Below the pieces are notes generated by a model. That model searched no databases. It had not been told where the DNA came from and was given only the letters and a program-made list of their open reading frames with translations. From assembly GCA_951799425.1 (NCBI GenBank), contig OX637403.1:27158311-27222310 (forward strand): 64,000 nt of DNA. Reading direction: 5' to 3'. This document shows positions 1-10,272 of the stretch, piece after piece (position 1 is the stretch's first letter; each line of letters starts with the position of its first letter). The stretch is from Ilex aquifolium. Lineage: Eukaryota; Streptophyta; Magnoliopsida; Aquifoliales; Aquifoliaceae. Both the position numbers and the translations under genes were made by a program.

Positions 1-131
1 GGTCTCAAGAAAACGATATTAGAGAATACGTTTTTTTTTTAATTGAAACTTGGACTTATTAACTCTATTTTTATTTTGAAAACGGAGATTTTGATTCCAC
101 TTTTAAAAAAGTATAGTGGTAATTAAGTTTA

Positions 132-676
132 GGATAAATTACATTTTACCCTTGAACTATTATCTTTATTTTATTTTACACTCTCAACTATAAAATTTCT
201 CACATTACACCATAAAGTATCAATTTTATATCATATCACTCTAATAGATAATGATTGTCAATTTTTTGACAGATTAGAAGGACAAATTTGAAAATCTATC
301 AAAGGAGGGAGGGAAACCCCAAAGACTTTCCCGTCAACTGTCTAGTCCTACTTTATTTTACCTATTTTGCAACCAAATGGTTGCTGTGAAGAAAAAATAA
401 GGTCAGTCATAAAAAGAAAATTTGGAGCTTAGGAAAGACAGAGTCATTGATAGACATTTTTCTTAATTTTTGACCTGCACATGTGCAAGAGGTAGTTGGT
501 TATATCAGTACAGATCACTCACATGCGTATTTACCATCAAAAAGTTCACAGTCGTTATTTATTAGAGTGATATGAAATAAAATTGATATTTTAGGGTACA
601 ATATAAAAAAAATTATAATTGAGAGTACAAAATAAAATAAAGGTAATAGTTAAAGGGAGTAAAGTATTATTTACCC
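132..676. mobile_element. Mutator-type MITE with long TIRs
   Basis: The two ends form long imperfect terminal inverted repeats of roughly 120 bp: the left arm begins GGATAAATTACATTTTACCC and the right arm, reverse-complemented, begins GGGTAAATAATACTTTACTC. The element is flanked by a perfect 9 bp duplication TTAAGTTTA at 123-131 and 677-685, the size made by Mutator-like transposases. About 250 bp in the middle (roughly 300-545) is not part of the repeats and may be captured DNA. No coding capacity is seen, so it is non-autonomous. Confidence 0.85.
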
Positions 677-685
677 TTAAGTTTA

Positions 686-1171
686 AAACTGAGGTAGATC
701 AATAAATAAGATTGAAAAGTGTAGTGGTAAATAATTCGAGAATGTGATATAGAAGGGTTACTTTTCCGTAAATAAAGATGTAATTACGAGTTAAATTAGT
801 AGACTATGATAAAAGGGAATCGTTTGAGATCAATTTTAATATTTGAGTTTGGGCCTCAAACTTATTTAAGGATATTTTAATCTTTTGAAATTACAACTTA
901 ATCCAAATTAAGTCATAACTTCACTATTAAAATGCCAAAAAGATTGTGCACTAGGGACAACAACGTAGTGGGTGAGCCTGAGCCTGTAGTTACAAGACTT
1001 GGCTTTGCCTCTCTGCCTTGACAGAGGGAAGTCTTTTAATGAAGGAAGCAATTGGCTAGACATATTCAACCAAAGGTACAAGTTCTTCGAAGAGCAGATT
1101 GAATATCAGTTTATAATAATTCTTCAATTTAATTGCCTGCACAAACTATGCCTGTGATATCTTGGCTCGCG
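686..1171. other. Intergenic, nothing recognised
   Basis: AT-rich sequence with no credible open reading frame, inverted repeat or RNA-like element that I can see. Confidence 0.5.
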
Positions 1172-1895
1172 CAGAGCTTTTTTTGTCCATTAATTTTTTT
1201 TTATTTTCCCTTGGCGTGACAGTTGGTGCATAAAGGGCAGTCGAGACTCGAATAGATAAGGTTCTCGCCATATTGTGGAATTTTCGAGCCCTGTTTTCGA
1301 CTCAAACTTAACTTCGAGTGAAAAATATCAAACTCAAGCCCGGCTCATTTCCCAACGAGTTCGAATTTGTGCTTAGGCTCAGACTCAAACTTGTTTTCAA
1401 ATAGTAAAAGAATACATGTATCAAACAATTTGTAACCATTAACCGGCAAACAAATCCTACTTCATTAAAACTTCACAAGATACTATAAATTATAAATAAA
1501 CACACTACACAAAAATAAACCCACATATGATATTCCAACATCACAAGATATTACAAATAAACACACATGTTCCAAATCCAGATAGTACAAACAACCACAA
1601 TACCACAAAGTTCCAATCCAATAATAATAAACATACAACCACATGTTTTACTAAAACCAAAAAAAAATCCATTATTCTTGCAACAAAACCATCATCATTC
1701 CAGCAGCACCGACAAAACCATTATTCCAGCACCAACATAACCATCATTCCAGCACCAACATAACCATCATTCTTGCTCCCTTCCAGTTATTGCGTAAACT
1801 CATCTTTGTCAACCTATCAATCAAGCACCAGCTATAAGCTTTATATAGTTAAAAACGAGCCAAGCCCTAGCTTTCCGTATCGTTTAACTGTCTTA
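1172..1895. repeat. Dispersed repeat, copy 1
   Basis: This stretch is clearly related, in direct orientation, to 9268-10183. Shared landmarks in the same order are a TTGGCGTGACAGTTGGTGC-like start, a block rich in GAGCTCGA-type words, CAAATAGTAAAAGAATACATG, and the end AAAACGAGCCAAGCCC. Inside, a unit of about 30 bp (TTCCAGCACCAACATAACCA and neighbours) is repeated at 1720-1775. Termini and superfamily could not be fixed. The 78-codon open frame here is low-complexity Asn/His/Thr and not a gene. Confidence 0.7.
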
Positions 1896-2220
1896 TTACT
1901 GTGTATTACTCTCCGCCCCTCCATACTCCAAGAATGAGGAATAATTTTTTGGAATATTAAAACCAGGTAGCTGCTAAGAGTACTTGGAATTCCTCCAATA
2001 TTTTATGAGTCAAAGAAGTGATTGAGTTATTTGAACGATCATATCCTTGTATCTTTCATGGAATTTTCCAGAAAAACCAGGGTAAGAATATATGATATCG
2101 AAGAATAATTTTTGGTACTTTCGAAAAAATTATTACAAAATAAAATTGTTTGAGTTCGATCTATATGTTGTAGGATCATTCTCAAATGTATTTAGCGTTA
2201 AATTAATTTTTTGTTAAAAT
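1896..2220. other. Intergenic, nothing recognised
   Basis: AT-rich, no gene or defined element seen. A short piece (about 1965-2010) resembles 8965-9005, so it may belong to an older duplicated segment. Confidence 0.4.
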
Positions 2221-2522
2221 TGACAAGCCAAGATTAAGACCAGGTCTGGGTTTAGTTCATGGGTTAAGCCGCAGATCAGGCTTCAGTCTAGTCCAAGGCT
2301 CAAGAGTCCAAAAAGAGTTAATGCACGTGGAAGAGCAATTATCGGGATAACCATTACTTTAGGATAATGCTCATCCCTAATTGTAGCTAGCCTCCCCGAT
2401 AAACTAGTACATTGACCCTCACGTCACTGCCTCAGTTAGGGTTCTACGCCTACAAATTGTAAACCCCCTACACATGGAGGTATATTTCACACACCTCACC
2501 TTGAGCCATTACAACAAAAATC

Positions 2523-3275
2523 GTTTTTTGCGATGTTTTTTATCGTCGCTAAATTAAACAAAATCGTTGCCAAATTTTTTTTTGCGACGTTTTTTTTCGT
2601 CGCGTGTTCGTCGCAATAGCCTCGTCGCAAAAAAGTATTTTGCGACGCAAGTATATTTTCATCGCAAAAAAAAAAAATTTGCGACAAAAAAAAAACGTCG
2701 CGAAAATCAAAAAATCGTAGCTAAAATCTATTCCACCAGCATAACTAAAATAAAAAATAATAATTTAATTAATTTTTCGCGAAGTACAAAAATGGTCGCA
2801 AATAATTTTTTTAAAAAATAAAACTGTAAAAAATATGTATTTAATTAATTTTTTCGACGTAAAAAAATCGTCGCAAAAAAATTTATACAAAAATAAATAT
2901 ATAAAAAATATGTATTTAATTAATTTTTGCGACGGAAAAAAATCGTCACGATACTTTTTTCCAAAATAAAATGTAAAAAAAATAATAATTAATTAATTTT
3001 TTGCGACGTAAACAAATCGTCGCGAATAATTTCTTTCAAAAATAAAAATGTAAAAAATAATAATTTAATTATTTTTTCGCGACGTAAAAAAATCGTCGCA
3101 AATAAATGTTAAGAAATAAAAGTTTAAAAAATAATAATTCAATTAATTTTTCGCGACGGAAAAAAAAGTCGCCAATAATGAAAAAAAATTAATAAATACA
3201 TTTGCGACGTATAAAAATCGTCGCGAAAAAGATTATTCTTACAATTTTTAGCGACGATTTTAAATTCGTCGCAAA
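2523..3275. repeat. Left subterminal palindrome array of the CACTA element
   Basis: Units built from a short palindrome (GCGACGtaaaaaaatCGTCGC and variants) recur, with five regular copies about 75 bp apart between about 2850 and 3165, and denser irregular copies nearer the terminus. Between palindromes lies an AT-rich spacer containing TTAATTAATTTTT. Reading frames here simply translate the array and are not genes. Confidence 0.8.
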
Positions 3276-3929
3276 AAATTTCATTTTTTTTTAACAATAA
3301 TTCATAAAAGATAATATTCCAACAAAATATTTCACCTGTACACCAATAATACATGTGTTCAATAAAAAACTAACACAATGAATAAATTTCACATCTTTTT
3401 AAAAAAAATAAAATTTTATTTCCAAAAAGAATGAATTATAAGAATCAAAGAACAAGAAGTTCTAAAAATTGAAAAAATAGCTTTAATCCTTCAAGAGGAT
3501 TTAAACCATCTCTAATTACATTTAATGTCTCTTAAACTTGAACAACTTCATGCCTTGAAATACCATCTTCAAGCTCAACAAATCAGTACCAACCTAGACT
3601 GAAGTCAGATCAGAACAATTGAGCACAACTTTAAAAAAATAATAATTATATGATATAAACACAATAGTTTTCATTTATTCTAAATAAACATGAACAACAA
3701 AGACATTCAAATTTTCTTGGGGTACATTTCAACTAAATCATACTCATATATTATTATTACATTAAAGCAAAATATTTTTTCAAATCTCCAAAATTGCCTA
3801 TAATTGATTAATGCTAAATTACGTTTCTTGTTAATTCCTTTCAATATAACACCATTAGAGAGTTTGTGATGGAATCATCATTTATTTTTGTGACAAATTT
3901 AAGATGCTGAACTCATACTATATTTAAGA
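3276..3929. other. Interior of the CACTA element, nothing recognised
   Basis: AT-rich filler between the left subterminal array and the Helitron. No coding similarity or repeat is recognised. Confidence 0.45.
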
Positions 3930-4523
3930 CTAGTTATTACTTGTGCTTGAAGGCACAGAGTAATAAAAAATGTAAACAATAAACATATTTATTTTCATAT
4001 CCAAAATCAAATCACAAATATAGAGAAAAGATAAAAGAATTTAAGTATCGGTTTTGTAGTGGGGGGTGAGAAGTGGTGGGCTTTAGTGGTGGTGGAGGCG
4101 GTGGGGGCGGCGGTGGCAGTAGTGGCGACGACGACGATGGTGGTGGTGGCAGTGGTAGTGACGGCGACGGTAGTGGCGGAGGCGGTGGTGGTGGTGGCAA
4201 CAATGGTGGCGGTGACGACGATGGTGGTGGTGGTGGTGGCGGCAGTGGCGGTGGCGGTGGCGGCGGTGGTGGTGGTATTAGTGGAGCGGTTTCAAACACT
4301 ATTTTTTTTTTAAGTATTTATGAGAAATAATTTTTAAAAGTAATTTTAAAAAGTTACTCCAAACACACCCTTAGGAGCCTATTTTTCCTATTAAATTTAA
4401 GGTGTTAATATTAGCCGTTAGATTAACTTTAAAGTAAAATTTAAAGCGATCTCAACCGCGAATAGCAAAAGTCATTTTGTTTATCTTTTGAGATTTGAAT
4501 TGTAAGCTACTTTATTATATAGA
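3930..4523 (-). mobile_element. Non-autonomous Helitron, copy A (nested in CACTA)
   Basis: On the minus strand it starts TCTATATAATAAAGTAGC and ends with a small hairpin, TGTGCCTTCAAGCACA, followed about 10 bases later by CTAG. The flanking bases are A at the 5' side and T at the 3' side, the Helitron insertion rule, with no duplication. The copy at 62372-62932 has the same two ends and shares the sequence between them. The middle is a GGN trinucleotide array. No Rep/helicase coding is present. Confidence 0.85.
4060..4275. repeat. GGN/GAC trinucleotide array inside Helitron A
   Basis: About 215 bp made almost wholly of GGT, GGC, GGA, GTA and GAC triplets. All frames give poly-Gly, poly-Val/Ala or poly-Pro, so the open frames here are artefacts of the repeat. 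The sister Helitron has the complementary array at the matching place. Confidence 0.9.
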
Positions 4524-4854
4524 TGGTAAAAAAATACTTTTGGGTTAACGCATTTTGCCTTCTACTTTTATCATTTTTTTGTTTAGATTTGTAGTACACC
4601 TGCTTCAATATTGTCAATGCAGAGGATAAAAATTTACCAGACAATGAACACAATGGACTGCAAGCCAAGCTGGAAGCCATGCTTCCTGAACCTGAGAGTT
4701 CATCACATAAATCAAAGCTAATTTGTCAAAACTGAAAAAATACATAGTTAAGAAATTGTTTCCATGCAGAATGCTGCAAAATTAACAGAGTCACAATTTA
4801 TCTTTTGTTTCCTACACTTTTGTTCTCTCTGTAATTATTTTCTTTGGGGTTCAG

Positions 4855-5480
4855 GAACGTGGGATATATGCTCAATGTATCTGGAGTCAGAAAATTTTTC
4901 CTAGTGCTCAACTCTGCTCTTGGAAAATTTACAGAGAGGCATTGACTACTAATGACAAGGTGAAAAGTGTGGGAGTGGCTTTAGCTAGTAGATGCAGCTT
5001 ATGTTTTTAGAATGAGGAATCTCTTGGACATTTGTTTATTAATTGTTCCTTTGCTGAGGCAGTATGGAAGAGATTATCTGGATTAATGGGTTTTGGGTTA
5101 ATCTCAGAAGAATCTCCTATTTCTAGATGTATGAGATTGATGAGATGTTTTAAATCTAACACTGACAGTCATTCTTTGATTAGAGGAGTTTCCATGGTAG
5201 TTTTTTGGGCTATTTGGAAGGAAAGATGTAGAAGGAGGTATGAGGGGTTGGAATTGAATTCTTATGCTATCTTTGCACAGGTGTGCAGTGCATTAAAATG
5301 GCAGGTGTTTATGATTAAGCCTGGTAGGATGGATGATCTCAGGGGTAAAGAATTGCTCAATGATTTGAAAATTGTAAATCCTGTTGGTGTTGATGTTAAA
5401 GTTCAATGGATTAAATGGATGCCTCCTACTGTGGGTTTGTATAGAGAGAGAGAAGACTTTGCACAGTGTTGGTCCAAGAA
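4855..5480 (+). pseudogene. LINE-type (non-LTR) retrotransposon 3' fragment
   Basis: In one frame the translation carries the zinc-binding domain found after plant LINE reverse transcriptases: a WKIYREALTTNDKV-like lead-in, then RCSLC, then ESLGHLFINCSFAEAVWKRL, giving a Cys-x2-Cys ... His-x4-Cys pattern. An in-frame TAG at 5008-5010 interrupts it between the two zinc half-sites. Downstream, IKWMPPTVGLY resembles the lead-in to an RNase H domain, which then breaks off at a GA-rich tract. The reverse transcriptase itself is absent. It lies inside the CACTA element. Confidence 0.7.
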
Positions 5481-5799
5481 ATTGGGTTTTGAGAGGCATG
5501 CACTACCCGTGAAATATCCCTTGAGTATTATTTGTGAATCAGATAGGAAGCTACACTTCTACGAAATACAAAAACCAAGTTTGTACAACATCTACATTTT
5601 TTAAAAATTACTAAATTTAGTGGTTTGTAACCAAAAGGAGTTGAAACTTGTATCCACATGAGAAGCTACTAGCATGTCTTTAAACAAGAAAAAGTCATAA
5701 AAACAGTTTGCTATACCTCTGAGCCCGTCCCAGGAAATCTTTTACTGTAACATCTCTTCTACCACCTTAATTATTATTTTTTAACTTTTTTTTATTTAC

Positions 5800-6715
5800 G
5801 TAAACATTTATTACCGACGTTTTTATCTAAACGTCGCGAAAAACCAACCAAATTTTTAATTTTTAATTTTTTTTATTTACCTAAATATTTAATGGCGACA
5901 TTTTTTAAAAACGTTTCGAAAAATCAACTACATTATTATTTTTTATTGACATAAAGATTTATTTGCGACATTTTTGTGTAACTGTCGCCAAAAACAAACT
6001 AAATTATTAGTTTAAAAATTTTTTACTCACGTAAAGATTTATTGGCGACGTTTTAATAAAAAACGTCGCGAAAAACCAGCTAAATTAATATTTTTTAAAT
6101 TTTTTTATTTACGTAAACATTTATTTACGACGTTTTTATATAAACGTCGAGAAAAACCAACTAAATTATTAATTTTTAACTTTTTTTTATTTACCTAAAT
6201 ATTTATTTGCGACATTTTTTAAAAACATCACGAAAAATCAACTACATTATTATTTTTAAATTTTTTTATTAACTTAAATATTTATTAGCGACGTTTCTCT
6301 AAAAATGTCGCGAACAATCAACTTAATTATTATTTTATTCAATTCGCCAATTCCCTCAATTTCTCCCGCCAAAAAAACATTTAGGAAGAAATGGGATTTT
6401 AGCGACGTTTTTAAATACATGTCGCAAAAAAATGCGTAATAGAAATTTAGACTTTATTTTACTTTAAATTTTAGGTTATTTATTTTTTGCGACGATATAA
6501 GAATATTTGCGACGAATAAATTTGTCGTAAAAAATTACCAATTCTCGCCATTTCTCCCGCCAAAAAAAATTAGGAGGGAATCGCTTTTTCGCGACGTTTT
6601 TAAAAAAGGTCGCAAAAAAATTGTCAAAAACAGAAATTTGCGACAAAATTGTAAAATTGTCCGAATAGTTAATATTTTGCGACAAATTAGAAAACGTCGC
6701 AAAAAATGCTTTTTG
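5800..6715. repeat. Right subterminal palindrome array of the CACTA element
   Basis: GCGACGTTTTT...ACGTCGC palindromes recur about every 80 bp from about 5815 to 6300, with spacers containing TTTATTTACGTAAA and AAAACCAACTAAATTATTA, followed by closer copies up to the terminus. The motif matches the left array but the spacer sequences differ, so each side has expanded separately. Confidence 0.8.
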
Positions 6716-6942
6716 TTATAGTGAGCGTACTCTTGCACACGCTCTCTCTCTCTCTCTCTCTCTCCCCCTCTCTCTCCCCCTACTACCTTGTACTCTCTTA
6801 TTAATAGAGTTCTCAGACTACCATTGCCGCCTTGACTGGTTAGGTCACCGAGACTCAACCACCTAATTTTTGTCTCTTATTATTAATTACTTAATTATTT
6901 ATTGTATACTACAAACTCGACTGATTTAATTGTGCATAATCA

Positions 6943-7506
6943 ATTTTATGCATCATAAAAAATTATAACTTGATTCAAATTGTCTCGTAACCTCACTGTT
7001 CATTTATAGTAACGGTACCGTACTAGGTATTGAAGTCTTACCCGGAAATACGAGGGATCCTTCCTCCAGCATATACTTCTCCTAAAGTGGCATAGGATAT
7101 TTTCATTTATTTTTCCGGTAAGTGATATTTTTCATATTTTTTTGATTCATTGAGAAATTAATAAAATTTTTATCTGCAGTTTCGTAAAACAGGAACAAAG
7201 AGAAATCATCTTAATAAAAGAACCAAGATGACTTTAATAGCTACTTCACAAAATATAATTATTTTGTCACTAAATTACAAAAGGATCAAAACAATTTTTA
7301 ATAAGTGGAATAAAAAAGGTAAAAATTATAGTTGGTCCAAGAATTTTGCTTCCGGTTTCAATTTGGTCCTTGAATTTTAATTGACCTAATTTACTTCTTC
7401 AACTATCCATTTGTCTTAATTTAGTCATACCATCAATTTTTATCATTAGATCACCTGGAGAGTAGCCCAATTTAATCCATTTCAACGTTGATTTAATCCC
7501 TATTAT
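6943..7506. other. Intergenic with repeat fragments
   Basis: No gene. About 7045-7105 resembles 21310-21360 (shared GGATCCTTCCTC and AAAGTGGCATAGGATA). About 7320-7440 carries TTGGTCC/TTTGGTCC-type words of the kind found in decayed MULE terminal repeats, but no partner arm was identified. Confidence 0.45.
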
Positions 7507-7997
7507 TAGGCCTGTTAACGGGTTGGATTGGCCTAGATTTGAATCTGATCAAGTTTTGTTGATCCGATTATCCGACGGATTTGAAAAATTCAATTCATGT
7601 CCGAATTCGTTAATTTTCTGATATCCGATCCGATCCGATTAATGAACTGAAAAAATAAGAAAAATAAAAAATTGAAATAAAAGCAAGAGGAAAAATCAAA
7701 CAAGAGAGGGAAACAAAATAAAAATGAAAAAGTGGGTCATACATTATAATATTCACTCCATTGTTTTCTTATTTTCCAGTATAAGTATAATATATGTATG
7801 AAATTTATTTACATAACATATTTTTTTTATTCGGATTGGATTAATAACGGATCGGATTATTATAAATCCATATCCAAATCTGTTTAGACAACTCTAATCG
7901 GATTTGAATCAGATCGGATTAATGGATTGAAAATCTGATCTATGTTTGCTTAAACGAATTCAAATTCGGATTGACATATGGTCCATGGATAGGCCTA
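7507..7997. mobile_element. hAT-type MITE
   Basis: The ends are inverted: TAGGCCTGTTAACGG at the left and TAGGCCTATCCATGG as the reverse complement of the right. A perfect 8 bp duplication CCTATTAT flanks it (7499-7506 and 7998-8005), the hAT hallmark. The inside is rich in GATCCGATTA / TAATCGGATC words in both orientations. No transposase coding. Confidence 0.88.
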
Positions 7998-8005
7998 CCT
8001 ATTAT

Positions 8006-8593
8006 GGTAGAAATAGATCTGAATAACGGCAGTCTAATTTGTTATGAAAAATAGTTTGGTGGACGGATTTTTTGAGTTGCTGAATTTTTTCCTTTTGATT
8101 TTGTGATTTGTTGATGGACACCCTTTTTTTTCACAATTGTCTATCAACTCTTTCAACATTTGGGTAGCATTAGATAATGATAAAGTGTTGATATTATTGT
8201 TTCAGTTGATAAATTTCAAACTTGCAATAACGATTGATTATGTGAATTATAATTATGCACATTCCCTTCCCTAAGATATCTTCTATGAGCTATCATTATG
8301 ATTTTCCTTTTGGACATTGTTCGTATATGATATTTTGGACATGTTGGGGGAGTTGATAAATTATTTTACTTTGTTAAGATTGAGCTATGATGTTGGGTTG
8401 AGTAATTGATTTCGGCTATATTTTTTAAAGAATAAACAAACATGTACTAATTGATAGTCTTTCATCCATGATTATGAAAATTGTATATACATGTTGGTAT
8501 TTTCTGGGGTTTTATTTTATAGGAAAATTGTGTCAATTTTTTTTGAAAAATAGAAAGCCCATTTTTTTTAATAGTGCTTTTATACACAAGAAT
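8006..8593. other. Intergenic, nothing recognised
   Basis: AT-rich DNA without a credible gene or bounded repeat. Confidence 0.45.
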
Positions 8594-8845
8594 TGAAAGT
8601 TGGTTAGATGTTCGATTCCTGATGGTACATTCTCCAATTTACAATTCTAAAGAGTCAACTTTTCAAGATGAGGCATGGCCCCCCTGCTCCAATCTCACCT
8701 ACCTCAACTGATCTTTTTTTTTTTTTTGAAAGACAACTGATCTTCTTCTGAAAGCCTTCGAAGCTTGAGCCTCTGAAACCTTCAACCCTAAAACACAAAC
8801 CCTCTTGATCGCATTTCATGAAAGAATTCAAGTTGCTCATGAGAA
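8594..8845 (-). pseudogene. Relic of a resistance-gene LRR region
   Basis: The sequence parallels, base for base over several blocks, the LRR end of the resistance gene at about 12075-12300: TTGGTTAGATGTTC, GGCATGG followed by CCTGCTCCA, and CTTGAGCCTCTGAAACC in the same order and strand. The remainder of the LRR and any NB-ARC are missing. The relic is further interrupted at 8716-8733 by a short T-rich insert between two copies of CAACTGATCTT. It suggests that a second related resistance gene once lay here. Confidence 0.7.
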
Positions 8846-9267
8846 TTTCAATCTTTCACGATGTAAATTAAAAATTTGAACATCATTTAGGGTGCAAAGG
8901 GTAAATAAGGAATAGTTTATTAGCAATACTCACCTTTTGTATGTAGGAATTGCAACATTAGAAGAACAGAGTCTTCGGAATTCCTTCAAATATTTTACCA
9001 TCTCAGTTACGTGCTATAAATATTCAACACGATATTCAAAGTGACATGGGAAAAAAACTAACTTGATTTGGTATTAGGGGCCAAACATCATTATGAGTTA
9101 CTAATTAATAATGGAAAGGATGTCATTTTCCCTGTCATGTTTTTTCCTGTACTGAAAGTCCCTTGTTACTTTGCAAGTTTTATAATGAAATGAGTCATAA
9201 TGCCTAGAATAAGTAGAATCATGCTTTTTTTTTTTTTTTTGCAAAGAAATTGCTTCTGTAGAGGTTT
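8846..9267. other. Intergenic, nothing recognised
   Basis: AT-rich, with two poly-T runs near 9225-9285. No gene seen. Confidence 0.45.
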
Positions 9268-10183
9268 TTTTCCTTTCACTTTTTTTTTTTTAATTTTCCT
9301 TGGCCTGATATTTGGTGCCTAAAGAGCGGTCGAATAAATAATGTTCTCGACATTGCAGAATTTGGGAAGGGTCAGATGTACGTAGCGCAGTCTCACCCTT
9401 AGGATAATCGAGTTAAGCCAGTTATACTGTTTTCAAGCCTGGCTAGGGTCTACGTGAAAGGTGTTCCCCGATTCGGCATGGGCTCGATCCCCGAGCCTTC
9501 TTTTCAGCTCAAACTTAATTCGAGTGAAAAAGCCGAGCTTGAATTCAAGCTTAGGCTCGAGCTCAAACTTGTTTCCAAATAGTAAAGGAATACATGTATC
9601 AAACAATCTACAACCATTAATCAGAAAACAAATCCAACATTCATCATGATGGAATCACCATTCTGTAGTTAAAAAAAAACAAATGGAATCAACATTTTGA
9701 TATTACAAGCAGACACAATTCAAAACACATAAGGCATAAAAACATATGACATCCCAACATTAAAACTTCACAAGATACTATAAATAAATAAACATATAAG
9801 ACAAAATTAAACCCACATATGATATCCCAACATCACAAGATATTACAAATAAACACACATATGTTCCAAATCCAATAGAGTACAAAAAACCACAATGCCA
9901 CAAAGTACCAATCCAATCATAATAAACATGTAACCACTTGTTTTACCAAAACCACACTTCAAAAAAAAAAATAAAAAAAATCCATTACTCTTGCAACAAA
10001 ACGATCATTCTAGCAGCACCAACAATACCATCATTCCAGCACCAACATAACCATCAGTCTTGCTCCCTTCCAGTTATTGCATAAACTCATCTTCATCAAC
10101 CTGTAAATCAAGCACAAACTACTAGCTTTATGTAGTCAAAAACGAGCCAAGCCCAAGCTATCCAAATCATTTAACAGTCCTAT
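9268..10183. repeat. Dispersed repeat, copy 2
   Basis: Direct-orientation relative of 1172-1895, with an extra segment of about 110 bp near 9365-9475 and a further insertion near 9650-9790. It retains the same ordered landmarks up to AAAACGAGCCAAGCCC. The right end abuts a SINE head. The small open frame at 9461-9649 lies within the repeat and is not supported as a gene. Confidence 0.7.
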
Positions 10184-10272
10184 CCCCGCATGCGGGAGAC
10201 TGTTTGCATGATTCGAACCCTTGATGCCTAGATCACAATAGAATAATTTTACTATTGCGCGTAGGCCAACAA
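10181..10272 (-). mobile_element. tRNA-related SINE, 5' part
   Basis: On the minus strand the order is GCGCAATAGTAAAATTATT, TGTGATCTAGGCATCA, GGGTTCGAATCATG, CAAACAGTCTCCCGC. GGTTCGAATC is an RNA polymerase III B box. The layout matches a common plant SINE type whose body continues with an AACAGCCTC-like segment. The 3' part is missing here, cut at the junction with the dispersed repeat. Confidence 0.55.

Larger units (their letters stand above)
2507..6723. mobile_element. Non-autonomous CACTA (En/Spm) element
   Basis: The left end reads CATTACAACAAAAATCG and the reverse complement of the right end reads CACTATAACAAAAAGCA, which are CACTA-type termini. The element is flanked by a perfect 3 bp duplication AGC (2504-2506 and 6724-6726), as expected for this superfamily. 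Both sides carry dense subterminal arrays of GCGACG/CGTCGC palindromes, which are candidate transposase-binding sites. The interior contains a Helitron (3930-4523) and a LINE fragment (about 4855-5480). No TNPA- or TNPD-like frame is present, so movement would need a helper. Confidence 0.85.
2221..6942 (+). mobile_element. Gypsy-like solo LTR, split by a CACTA element
   Basis: The two outer parts, 2221-2506 and 6727-6942, together make about 500 bp that parallels the solo LTR at 31597-32423. Both start TGA-(C/T)-(A/G)-AGCC, share TGTAAACCC followed by ACATGGAGG or ACATAGAGG, then a CT-rich tract, then a GGTCACC block, and end in TGTGCAT-ATCA. The CACTA insertion at 2507-6723 sits between the TGTAAACCC block and the CT-rich tract. 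No clean 5 bp duplication is visible at the outer ends, and no internal retroelement coding region remains. The match to the second LTR is by eye. Confidence 0.5.

Noticed and set aside
2496-3354. Several 60-84 codon frames with repeated CDE/IVAK-type words
   Set aside because: They read through the CACTA subterminal palindrome array; the repetition is in the DNA, not a protein family.
4012-4330. Overlapping poly-Pro, poly-Gly and Val/Ala-rich open frames on both strands
   Set aside because: They are translations of the GGN trinucleotide array in a Helitron, open in several frames at once; no gene signals.
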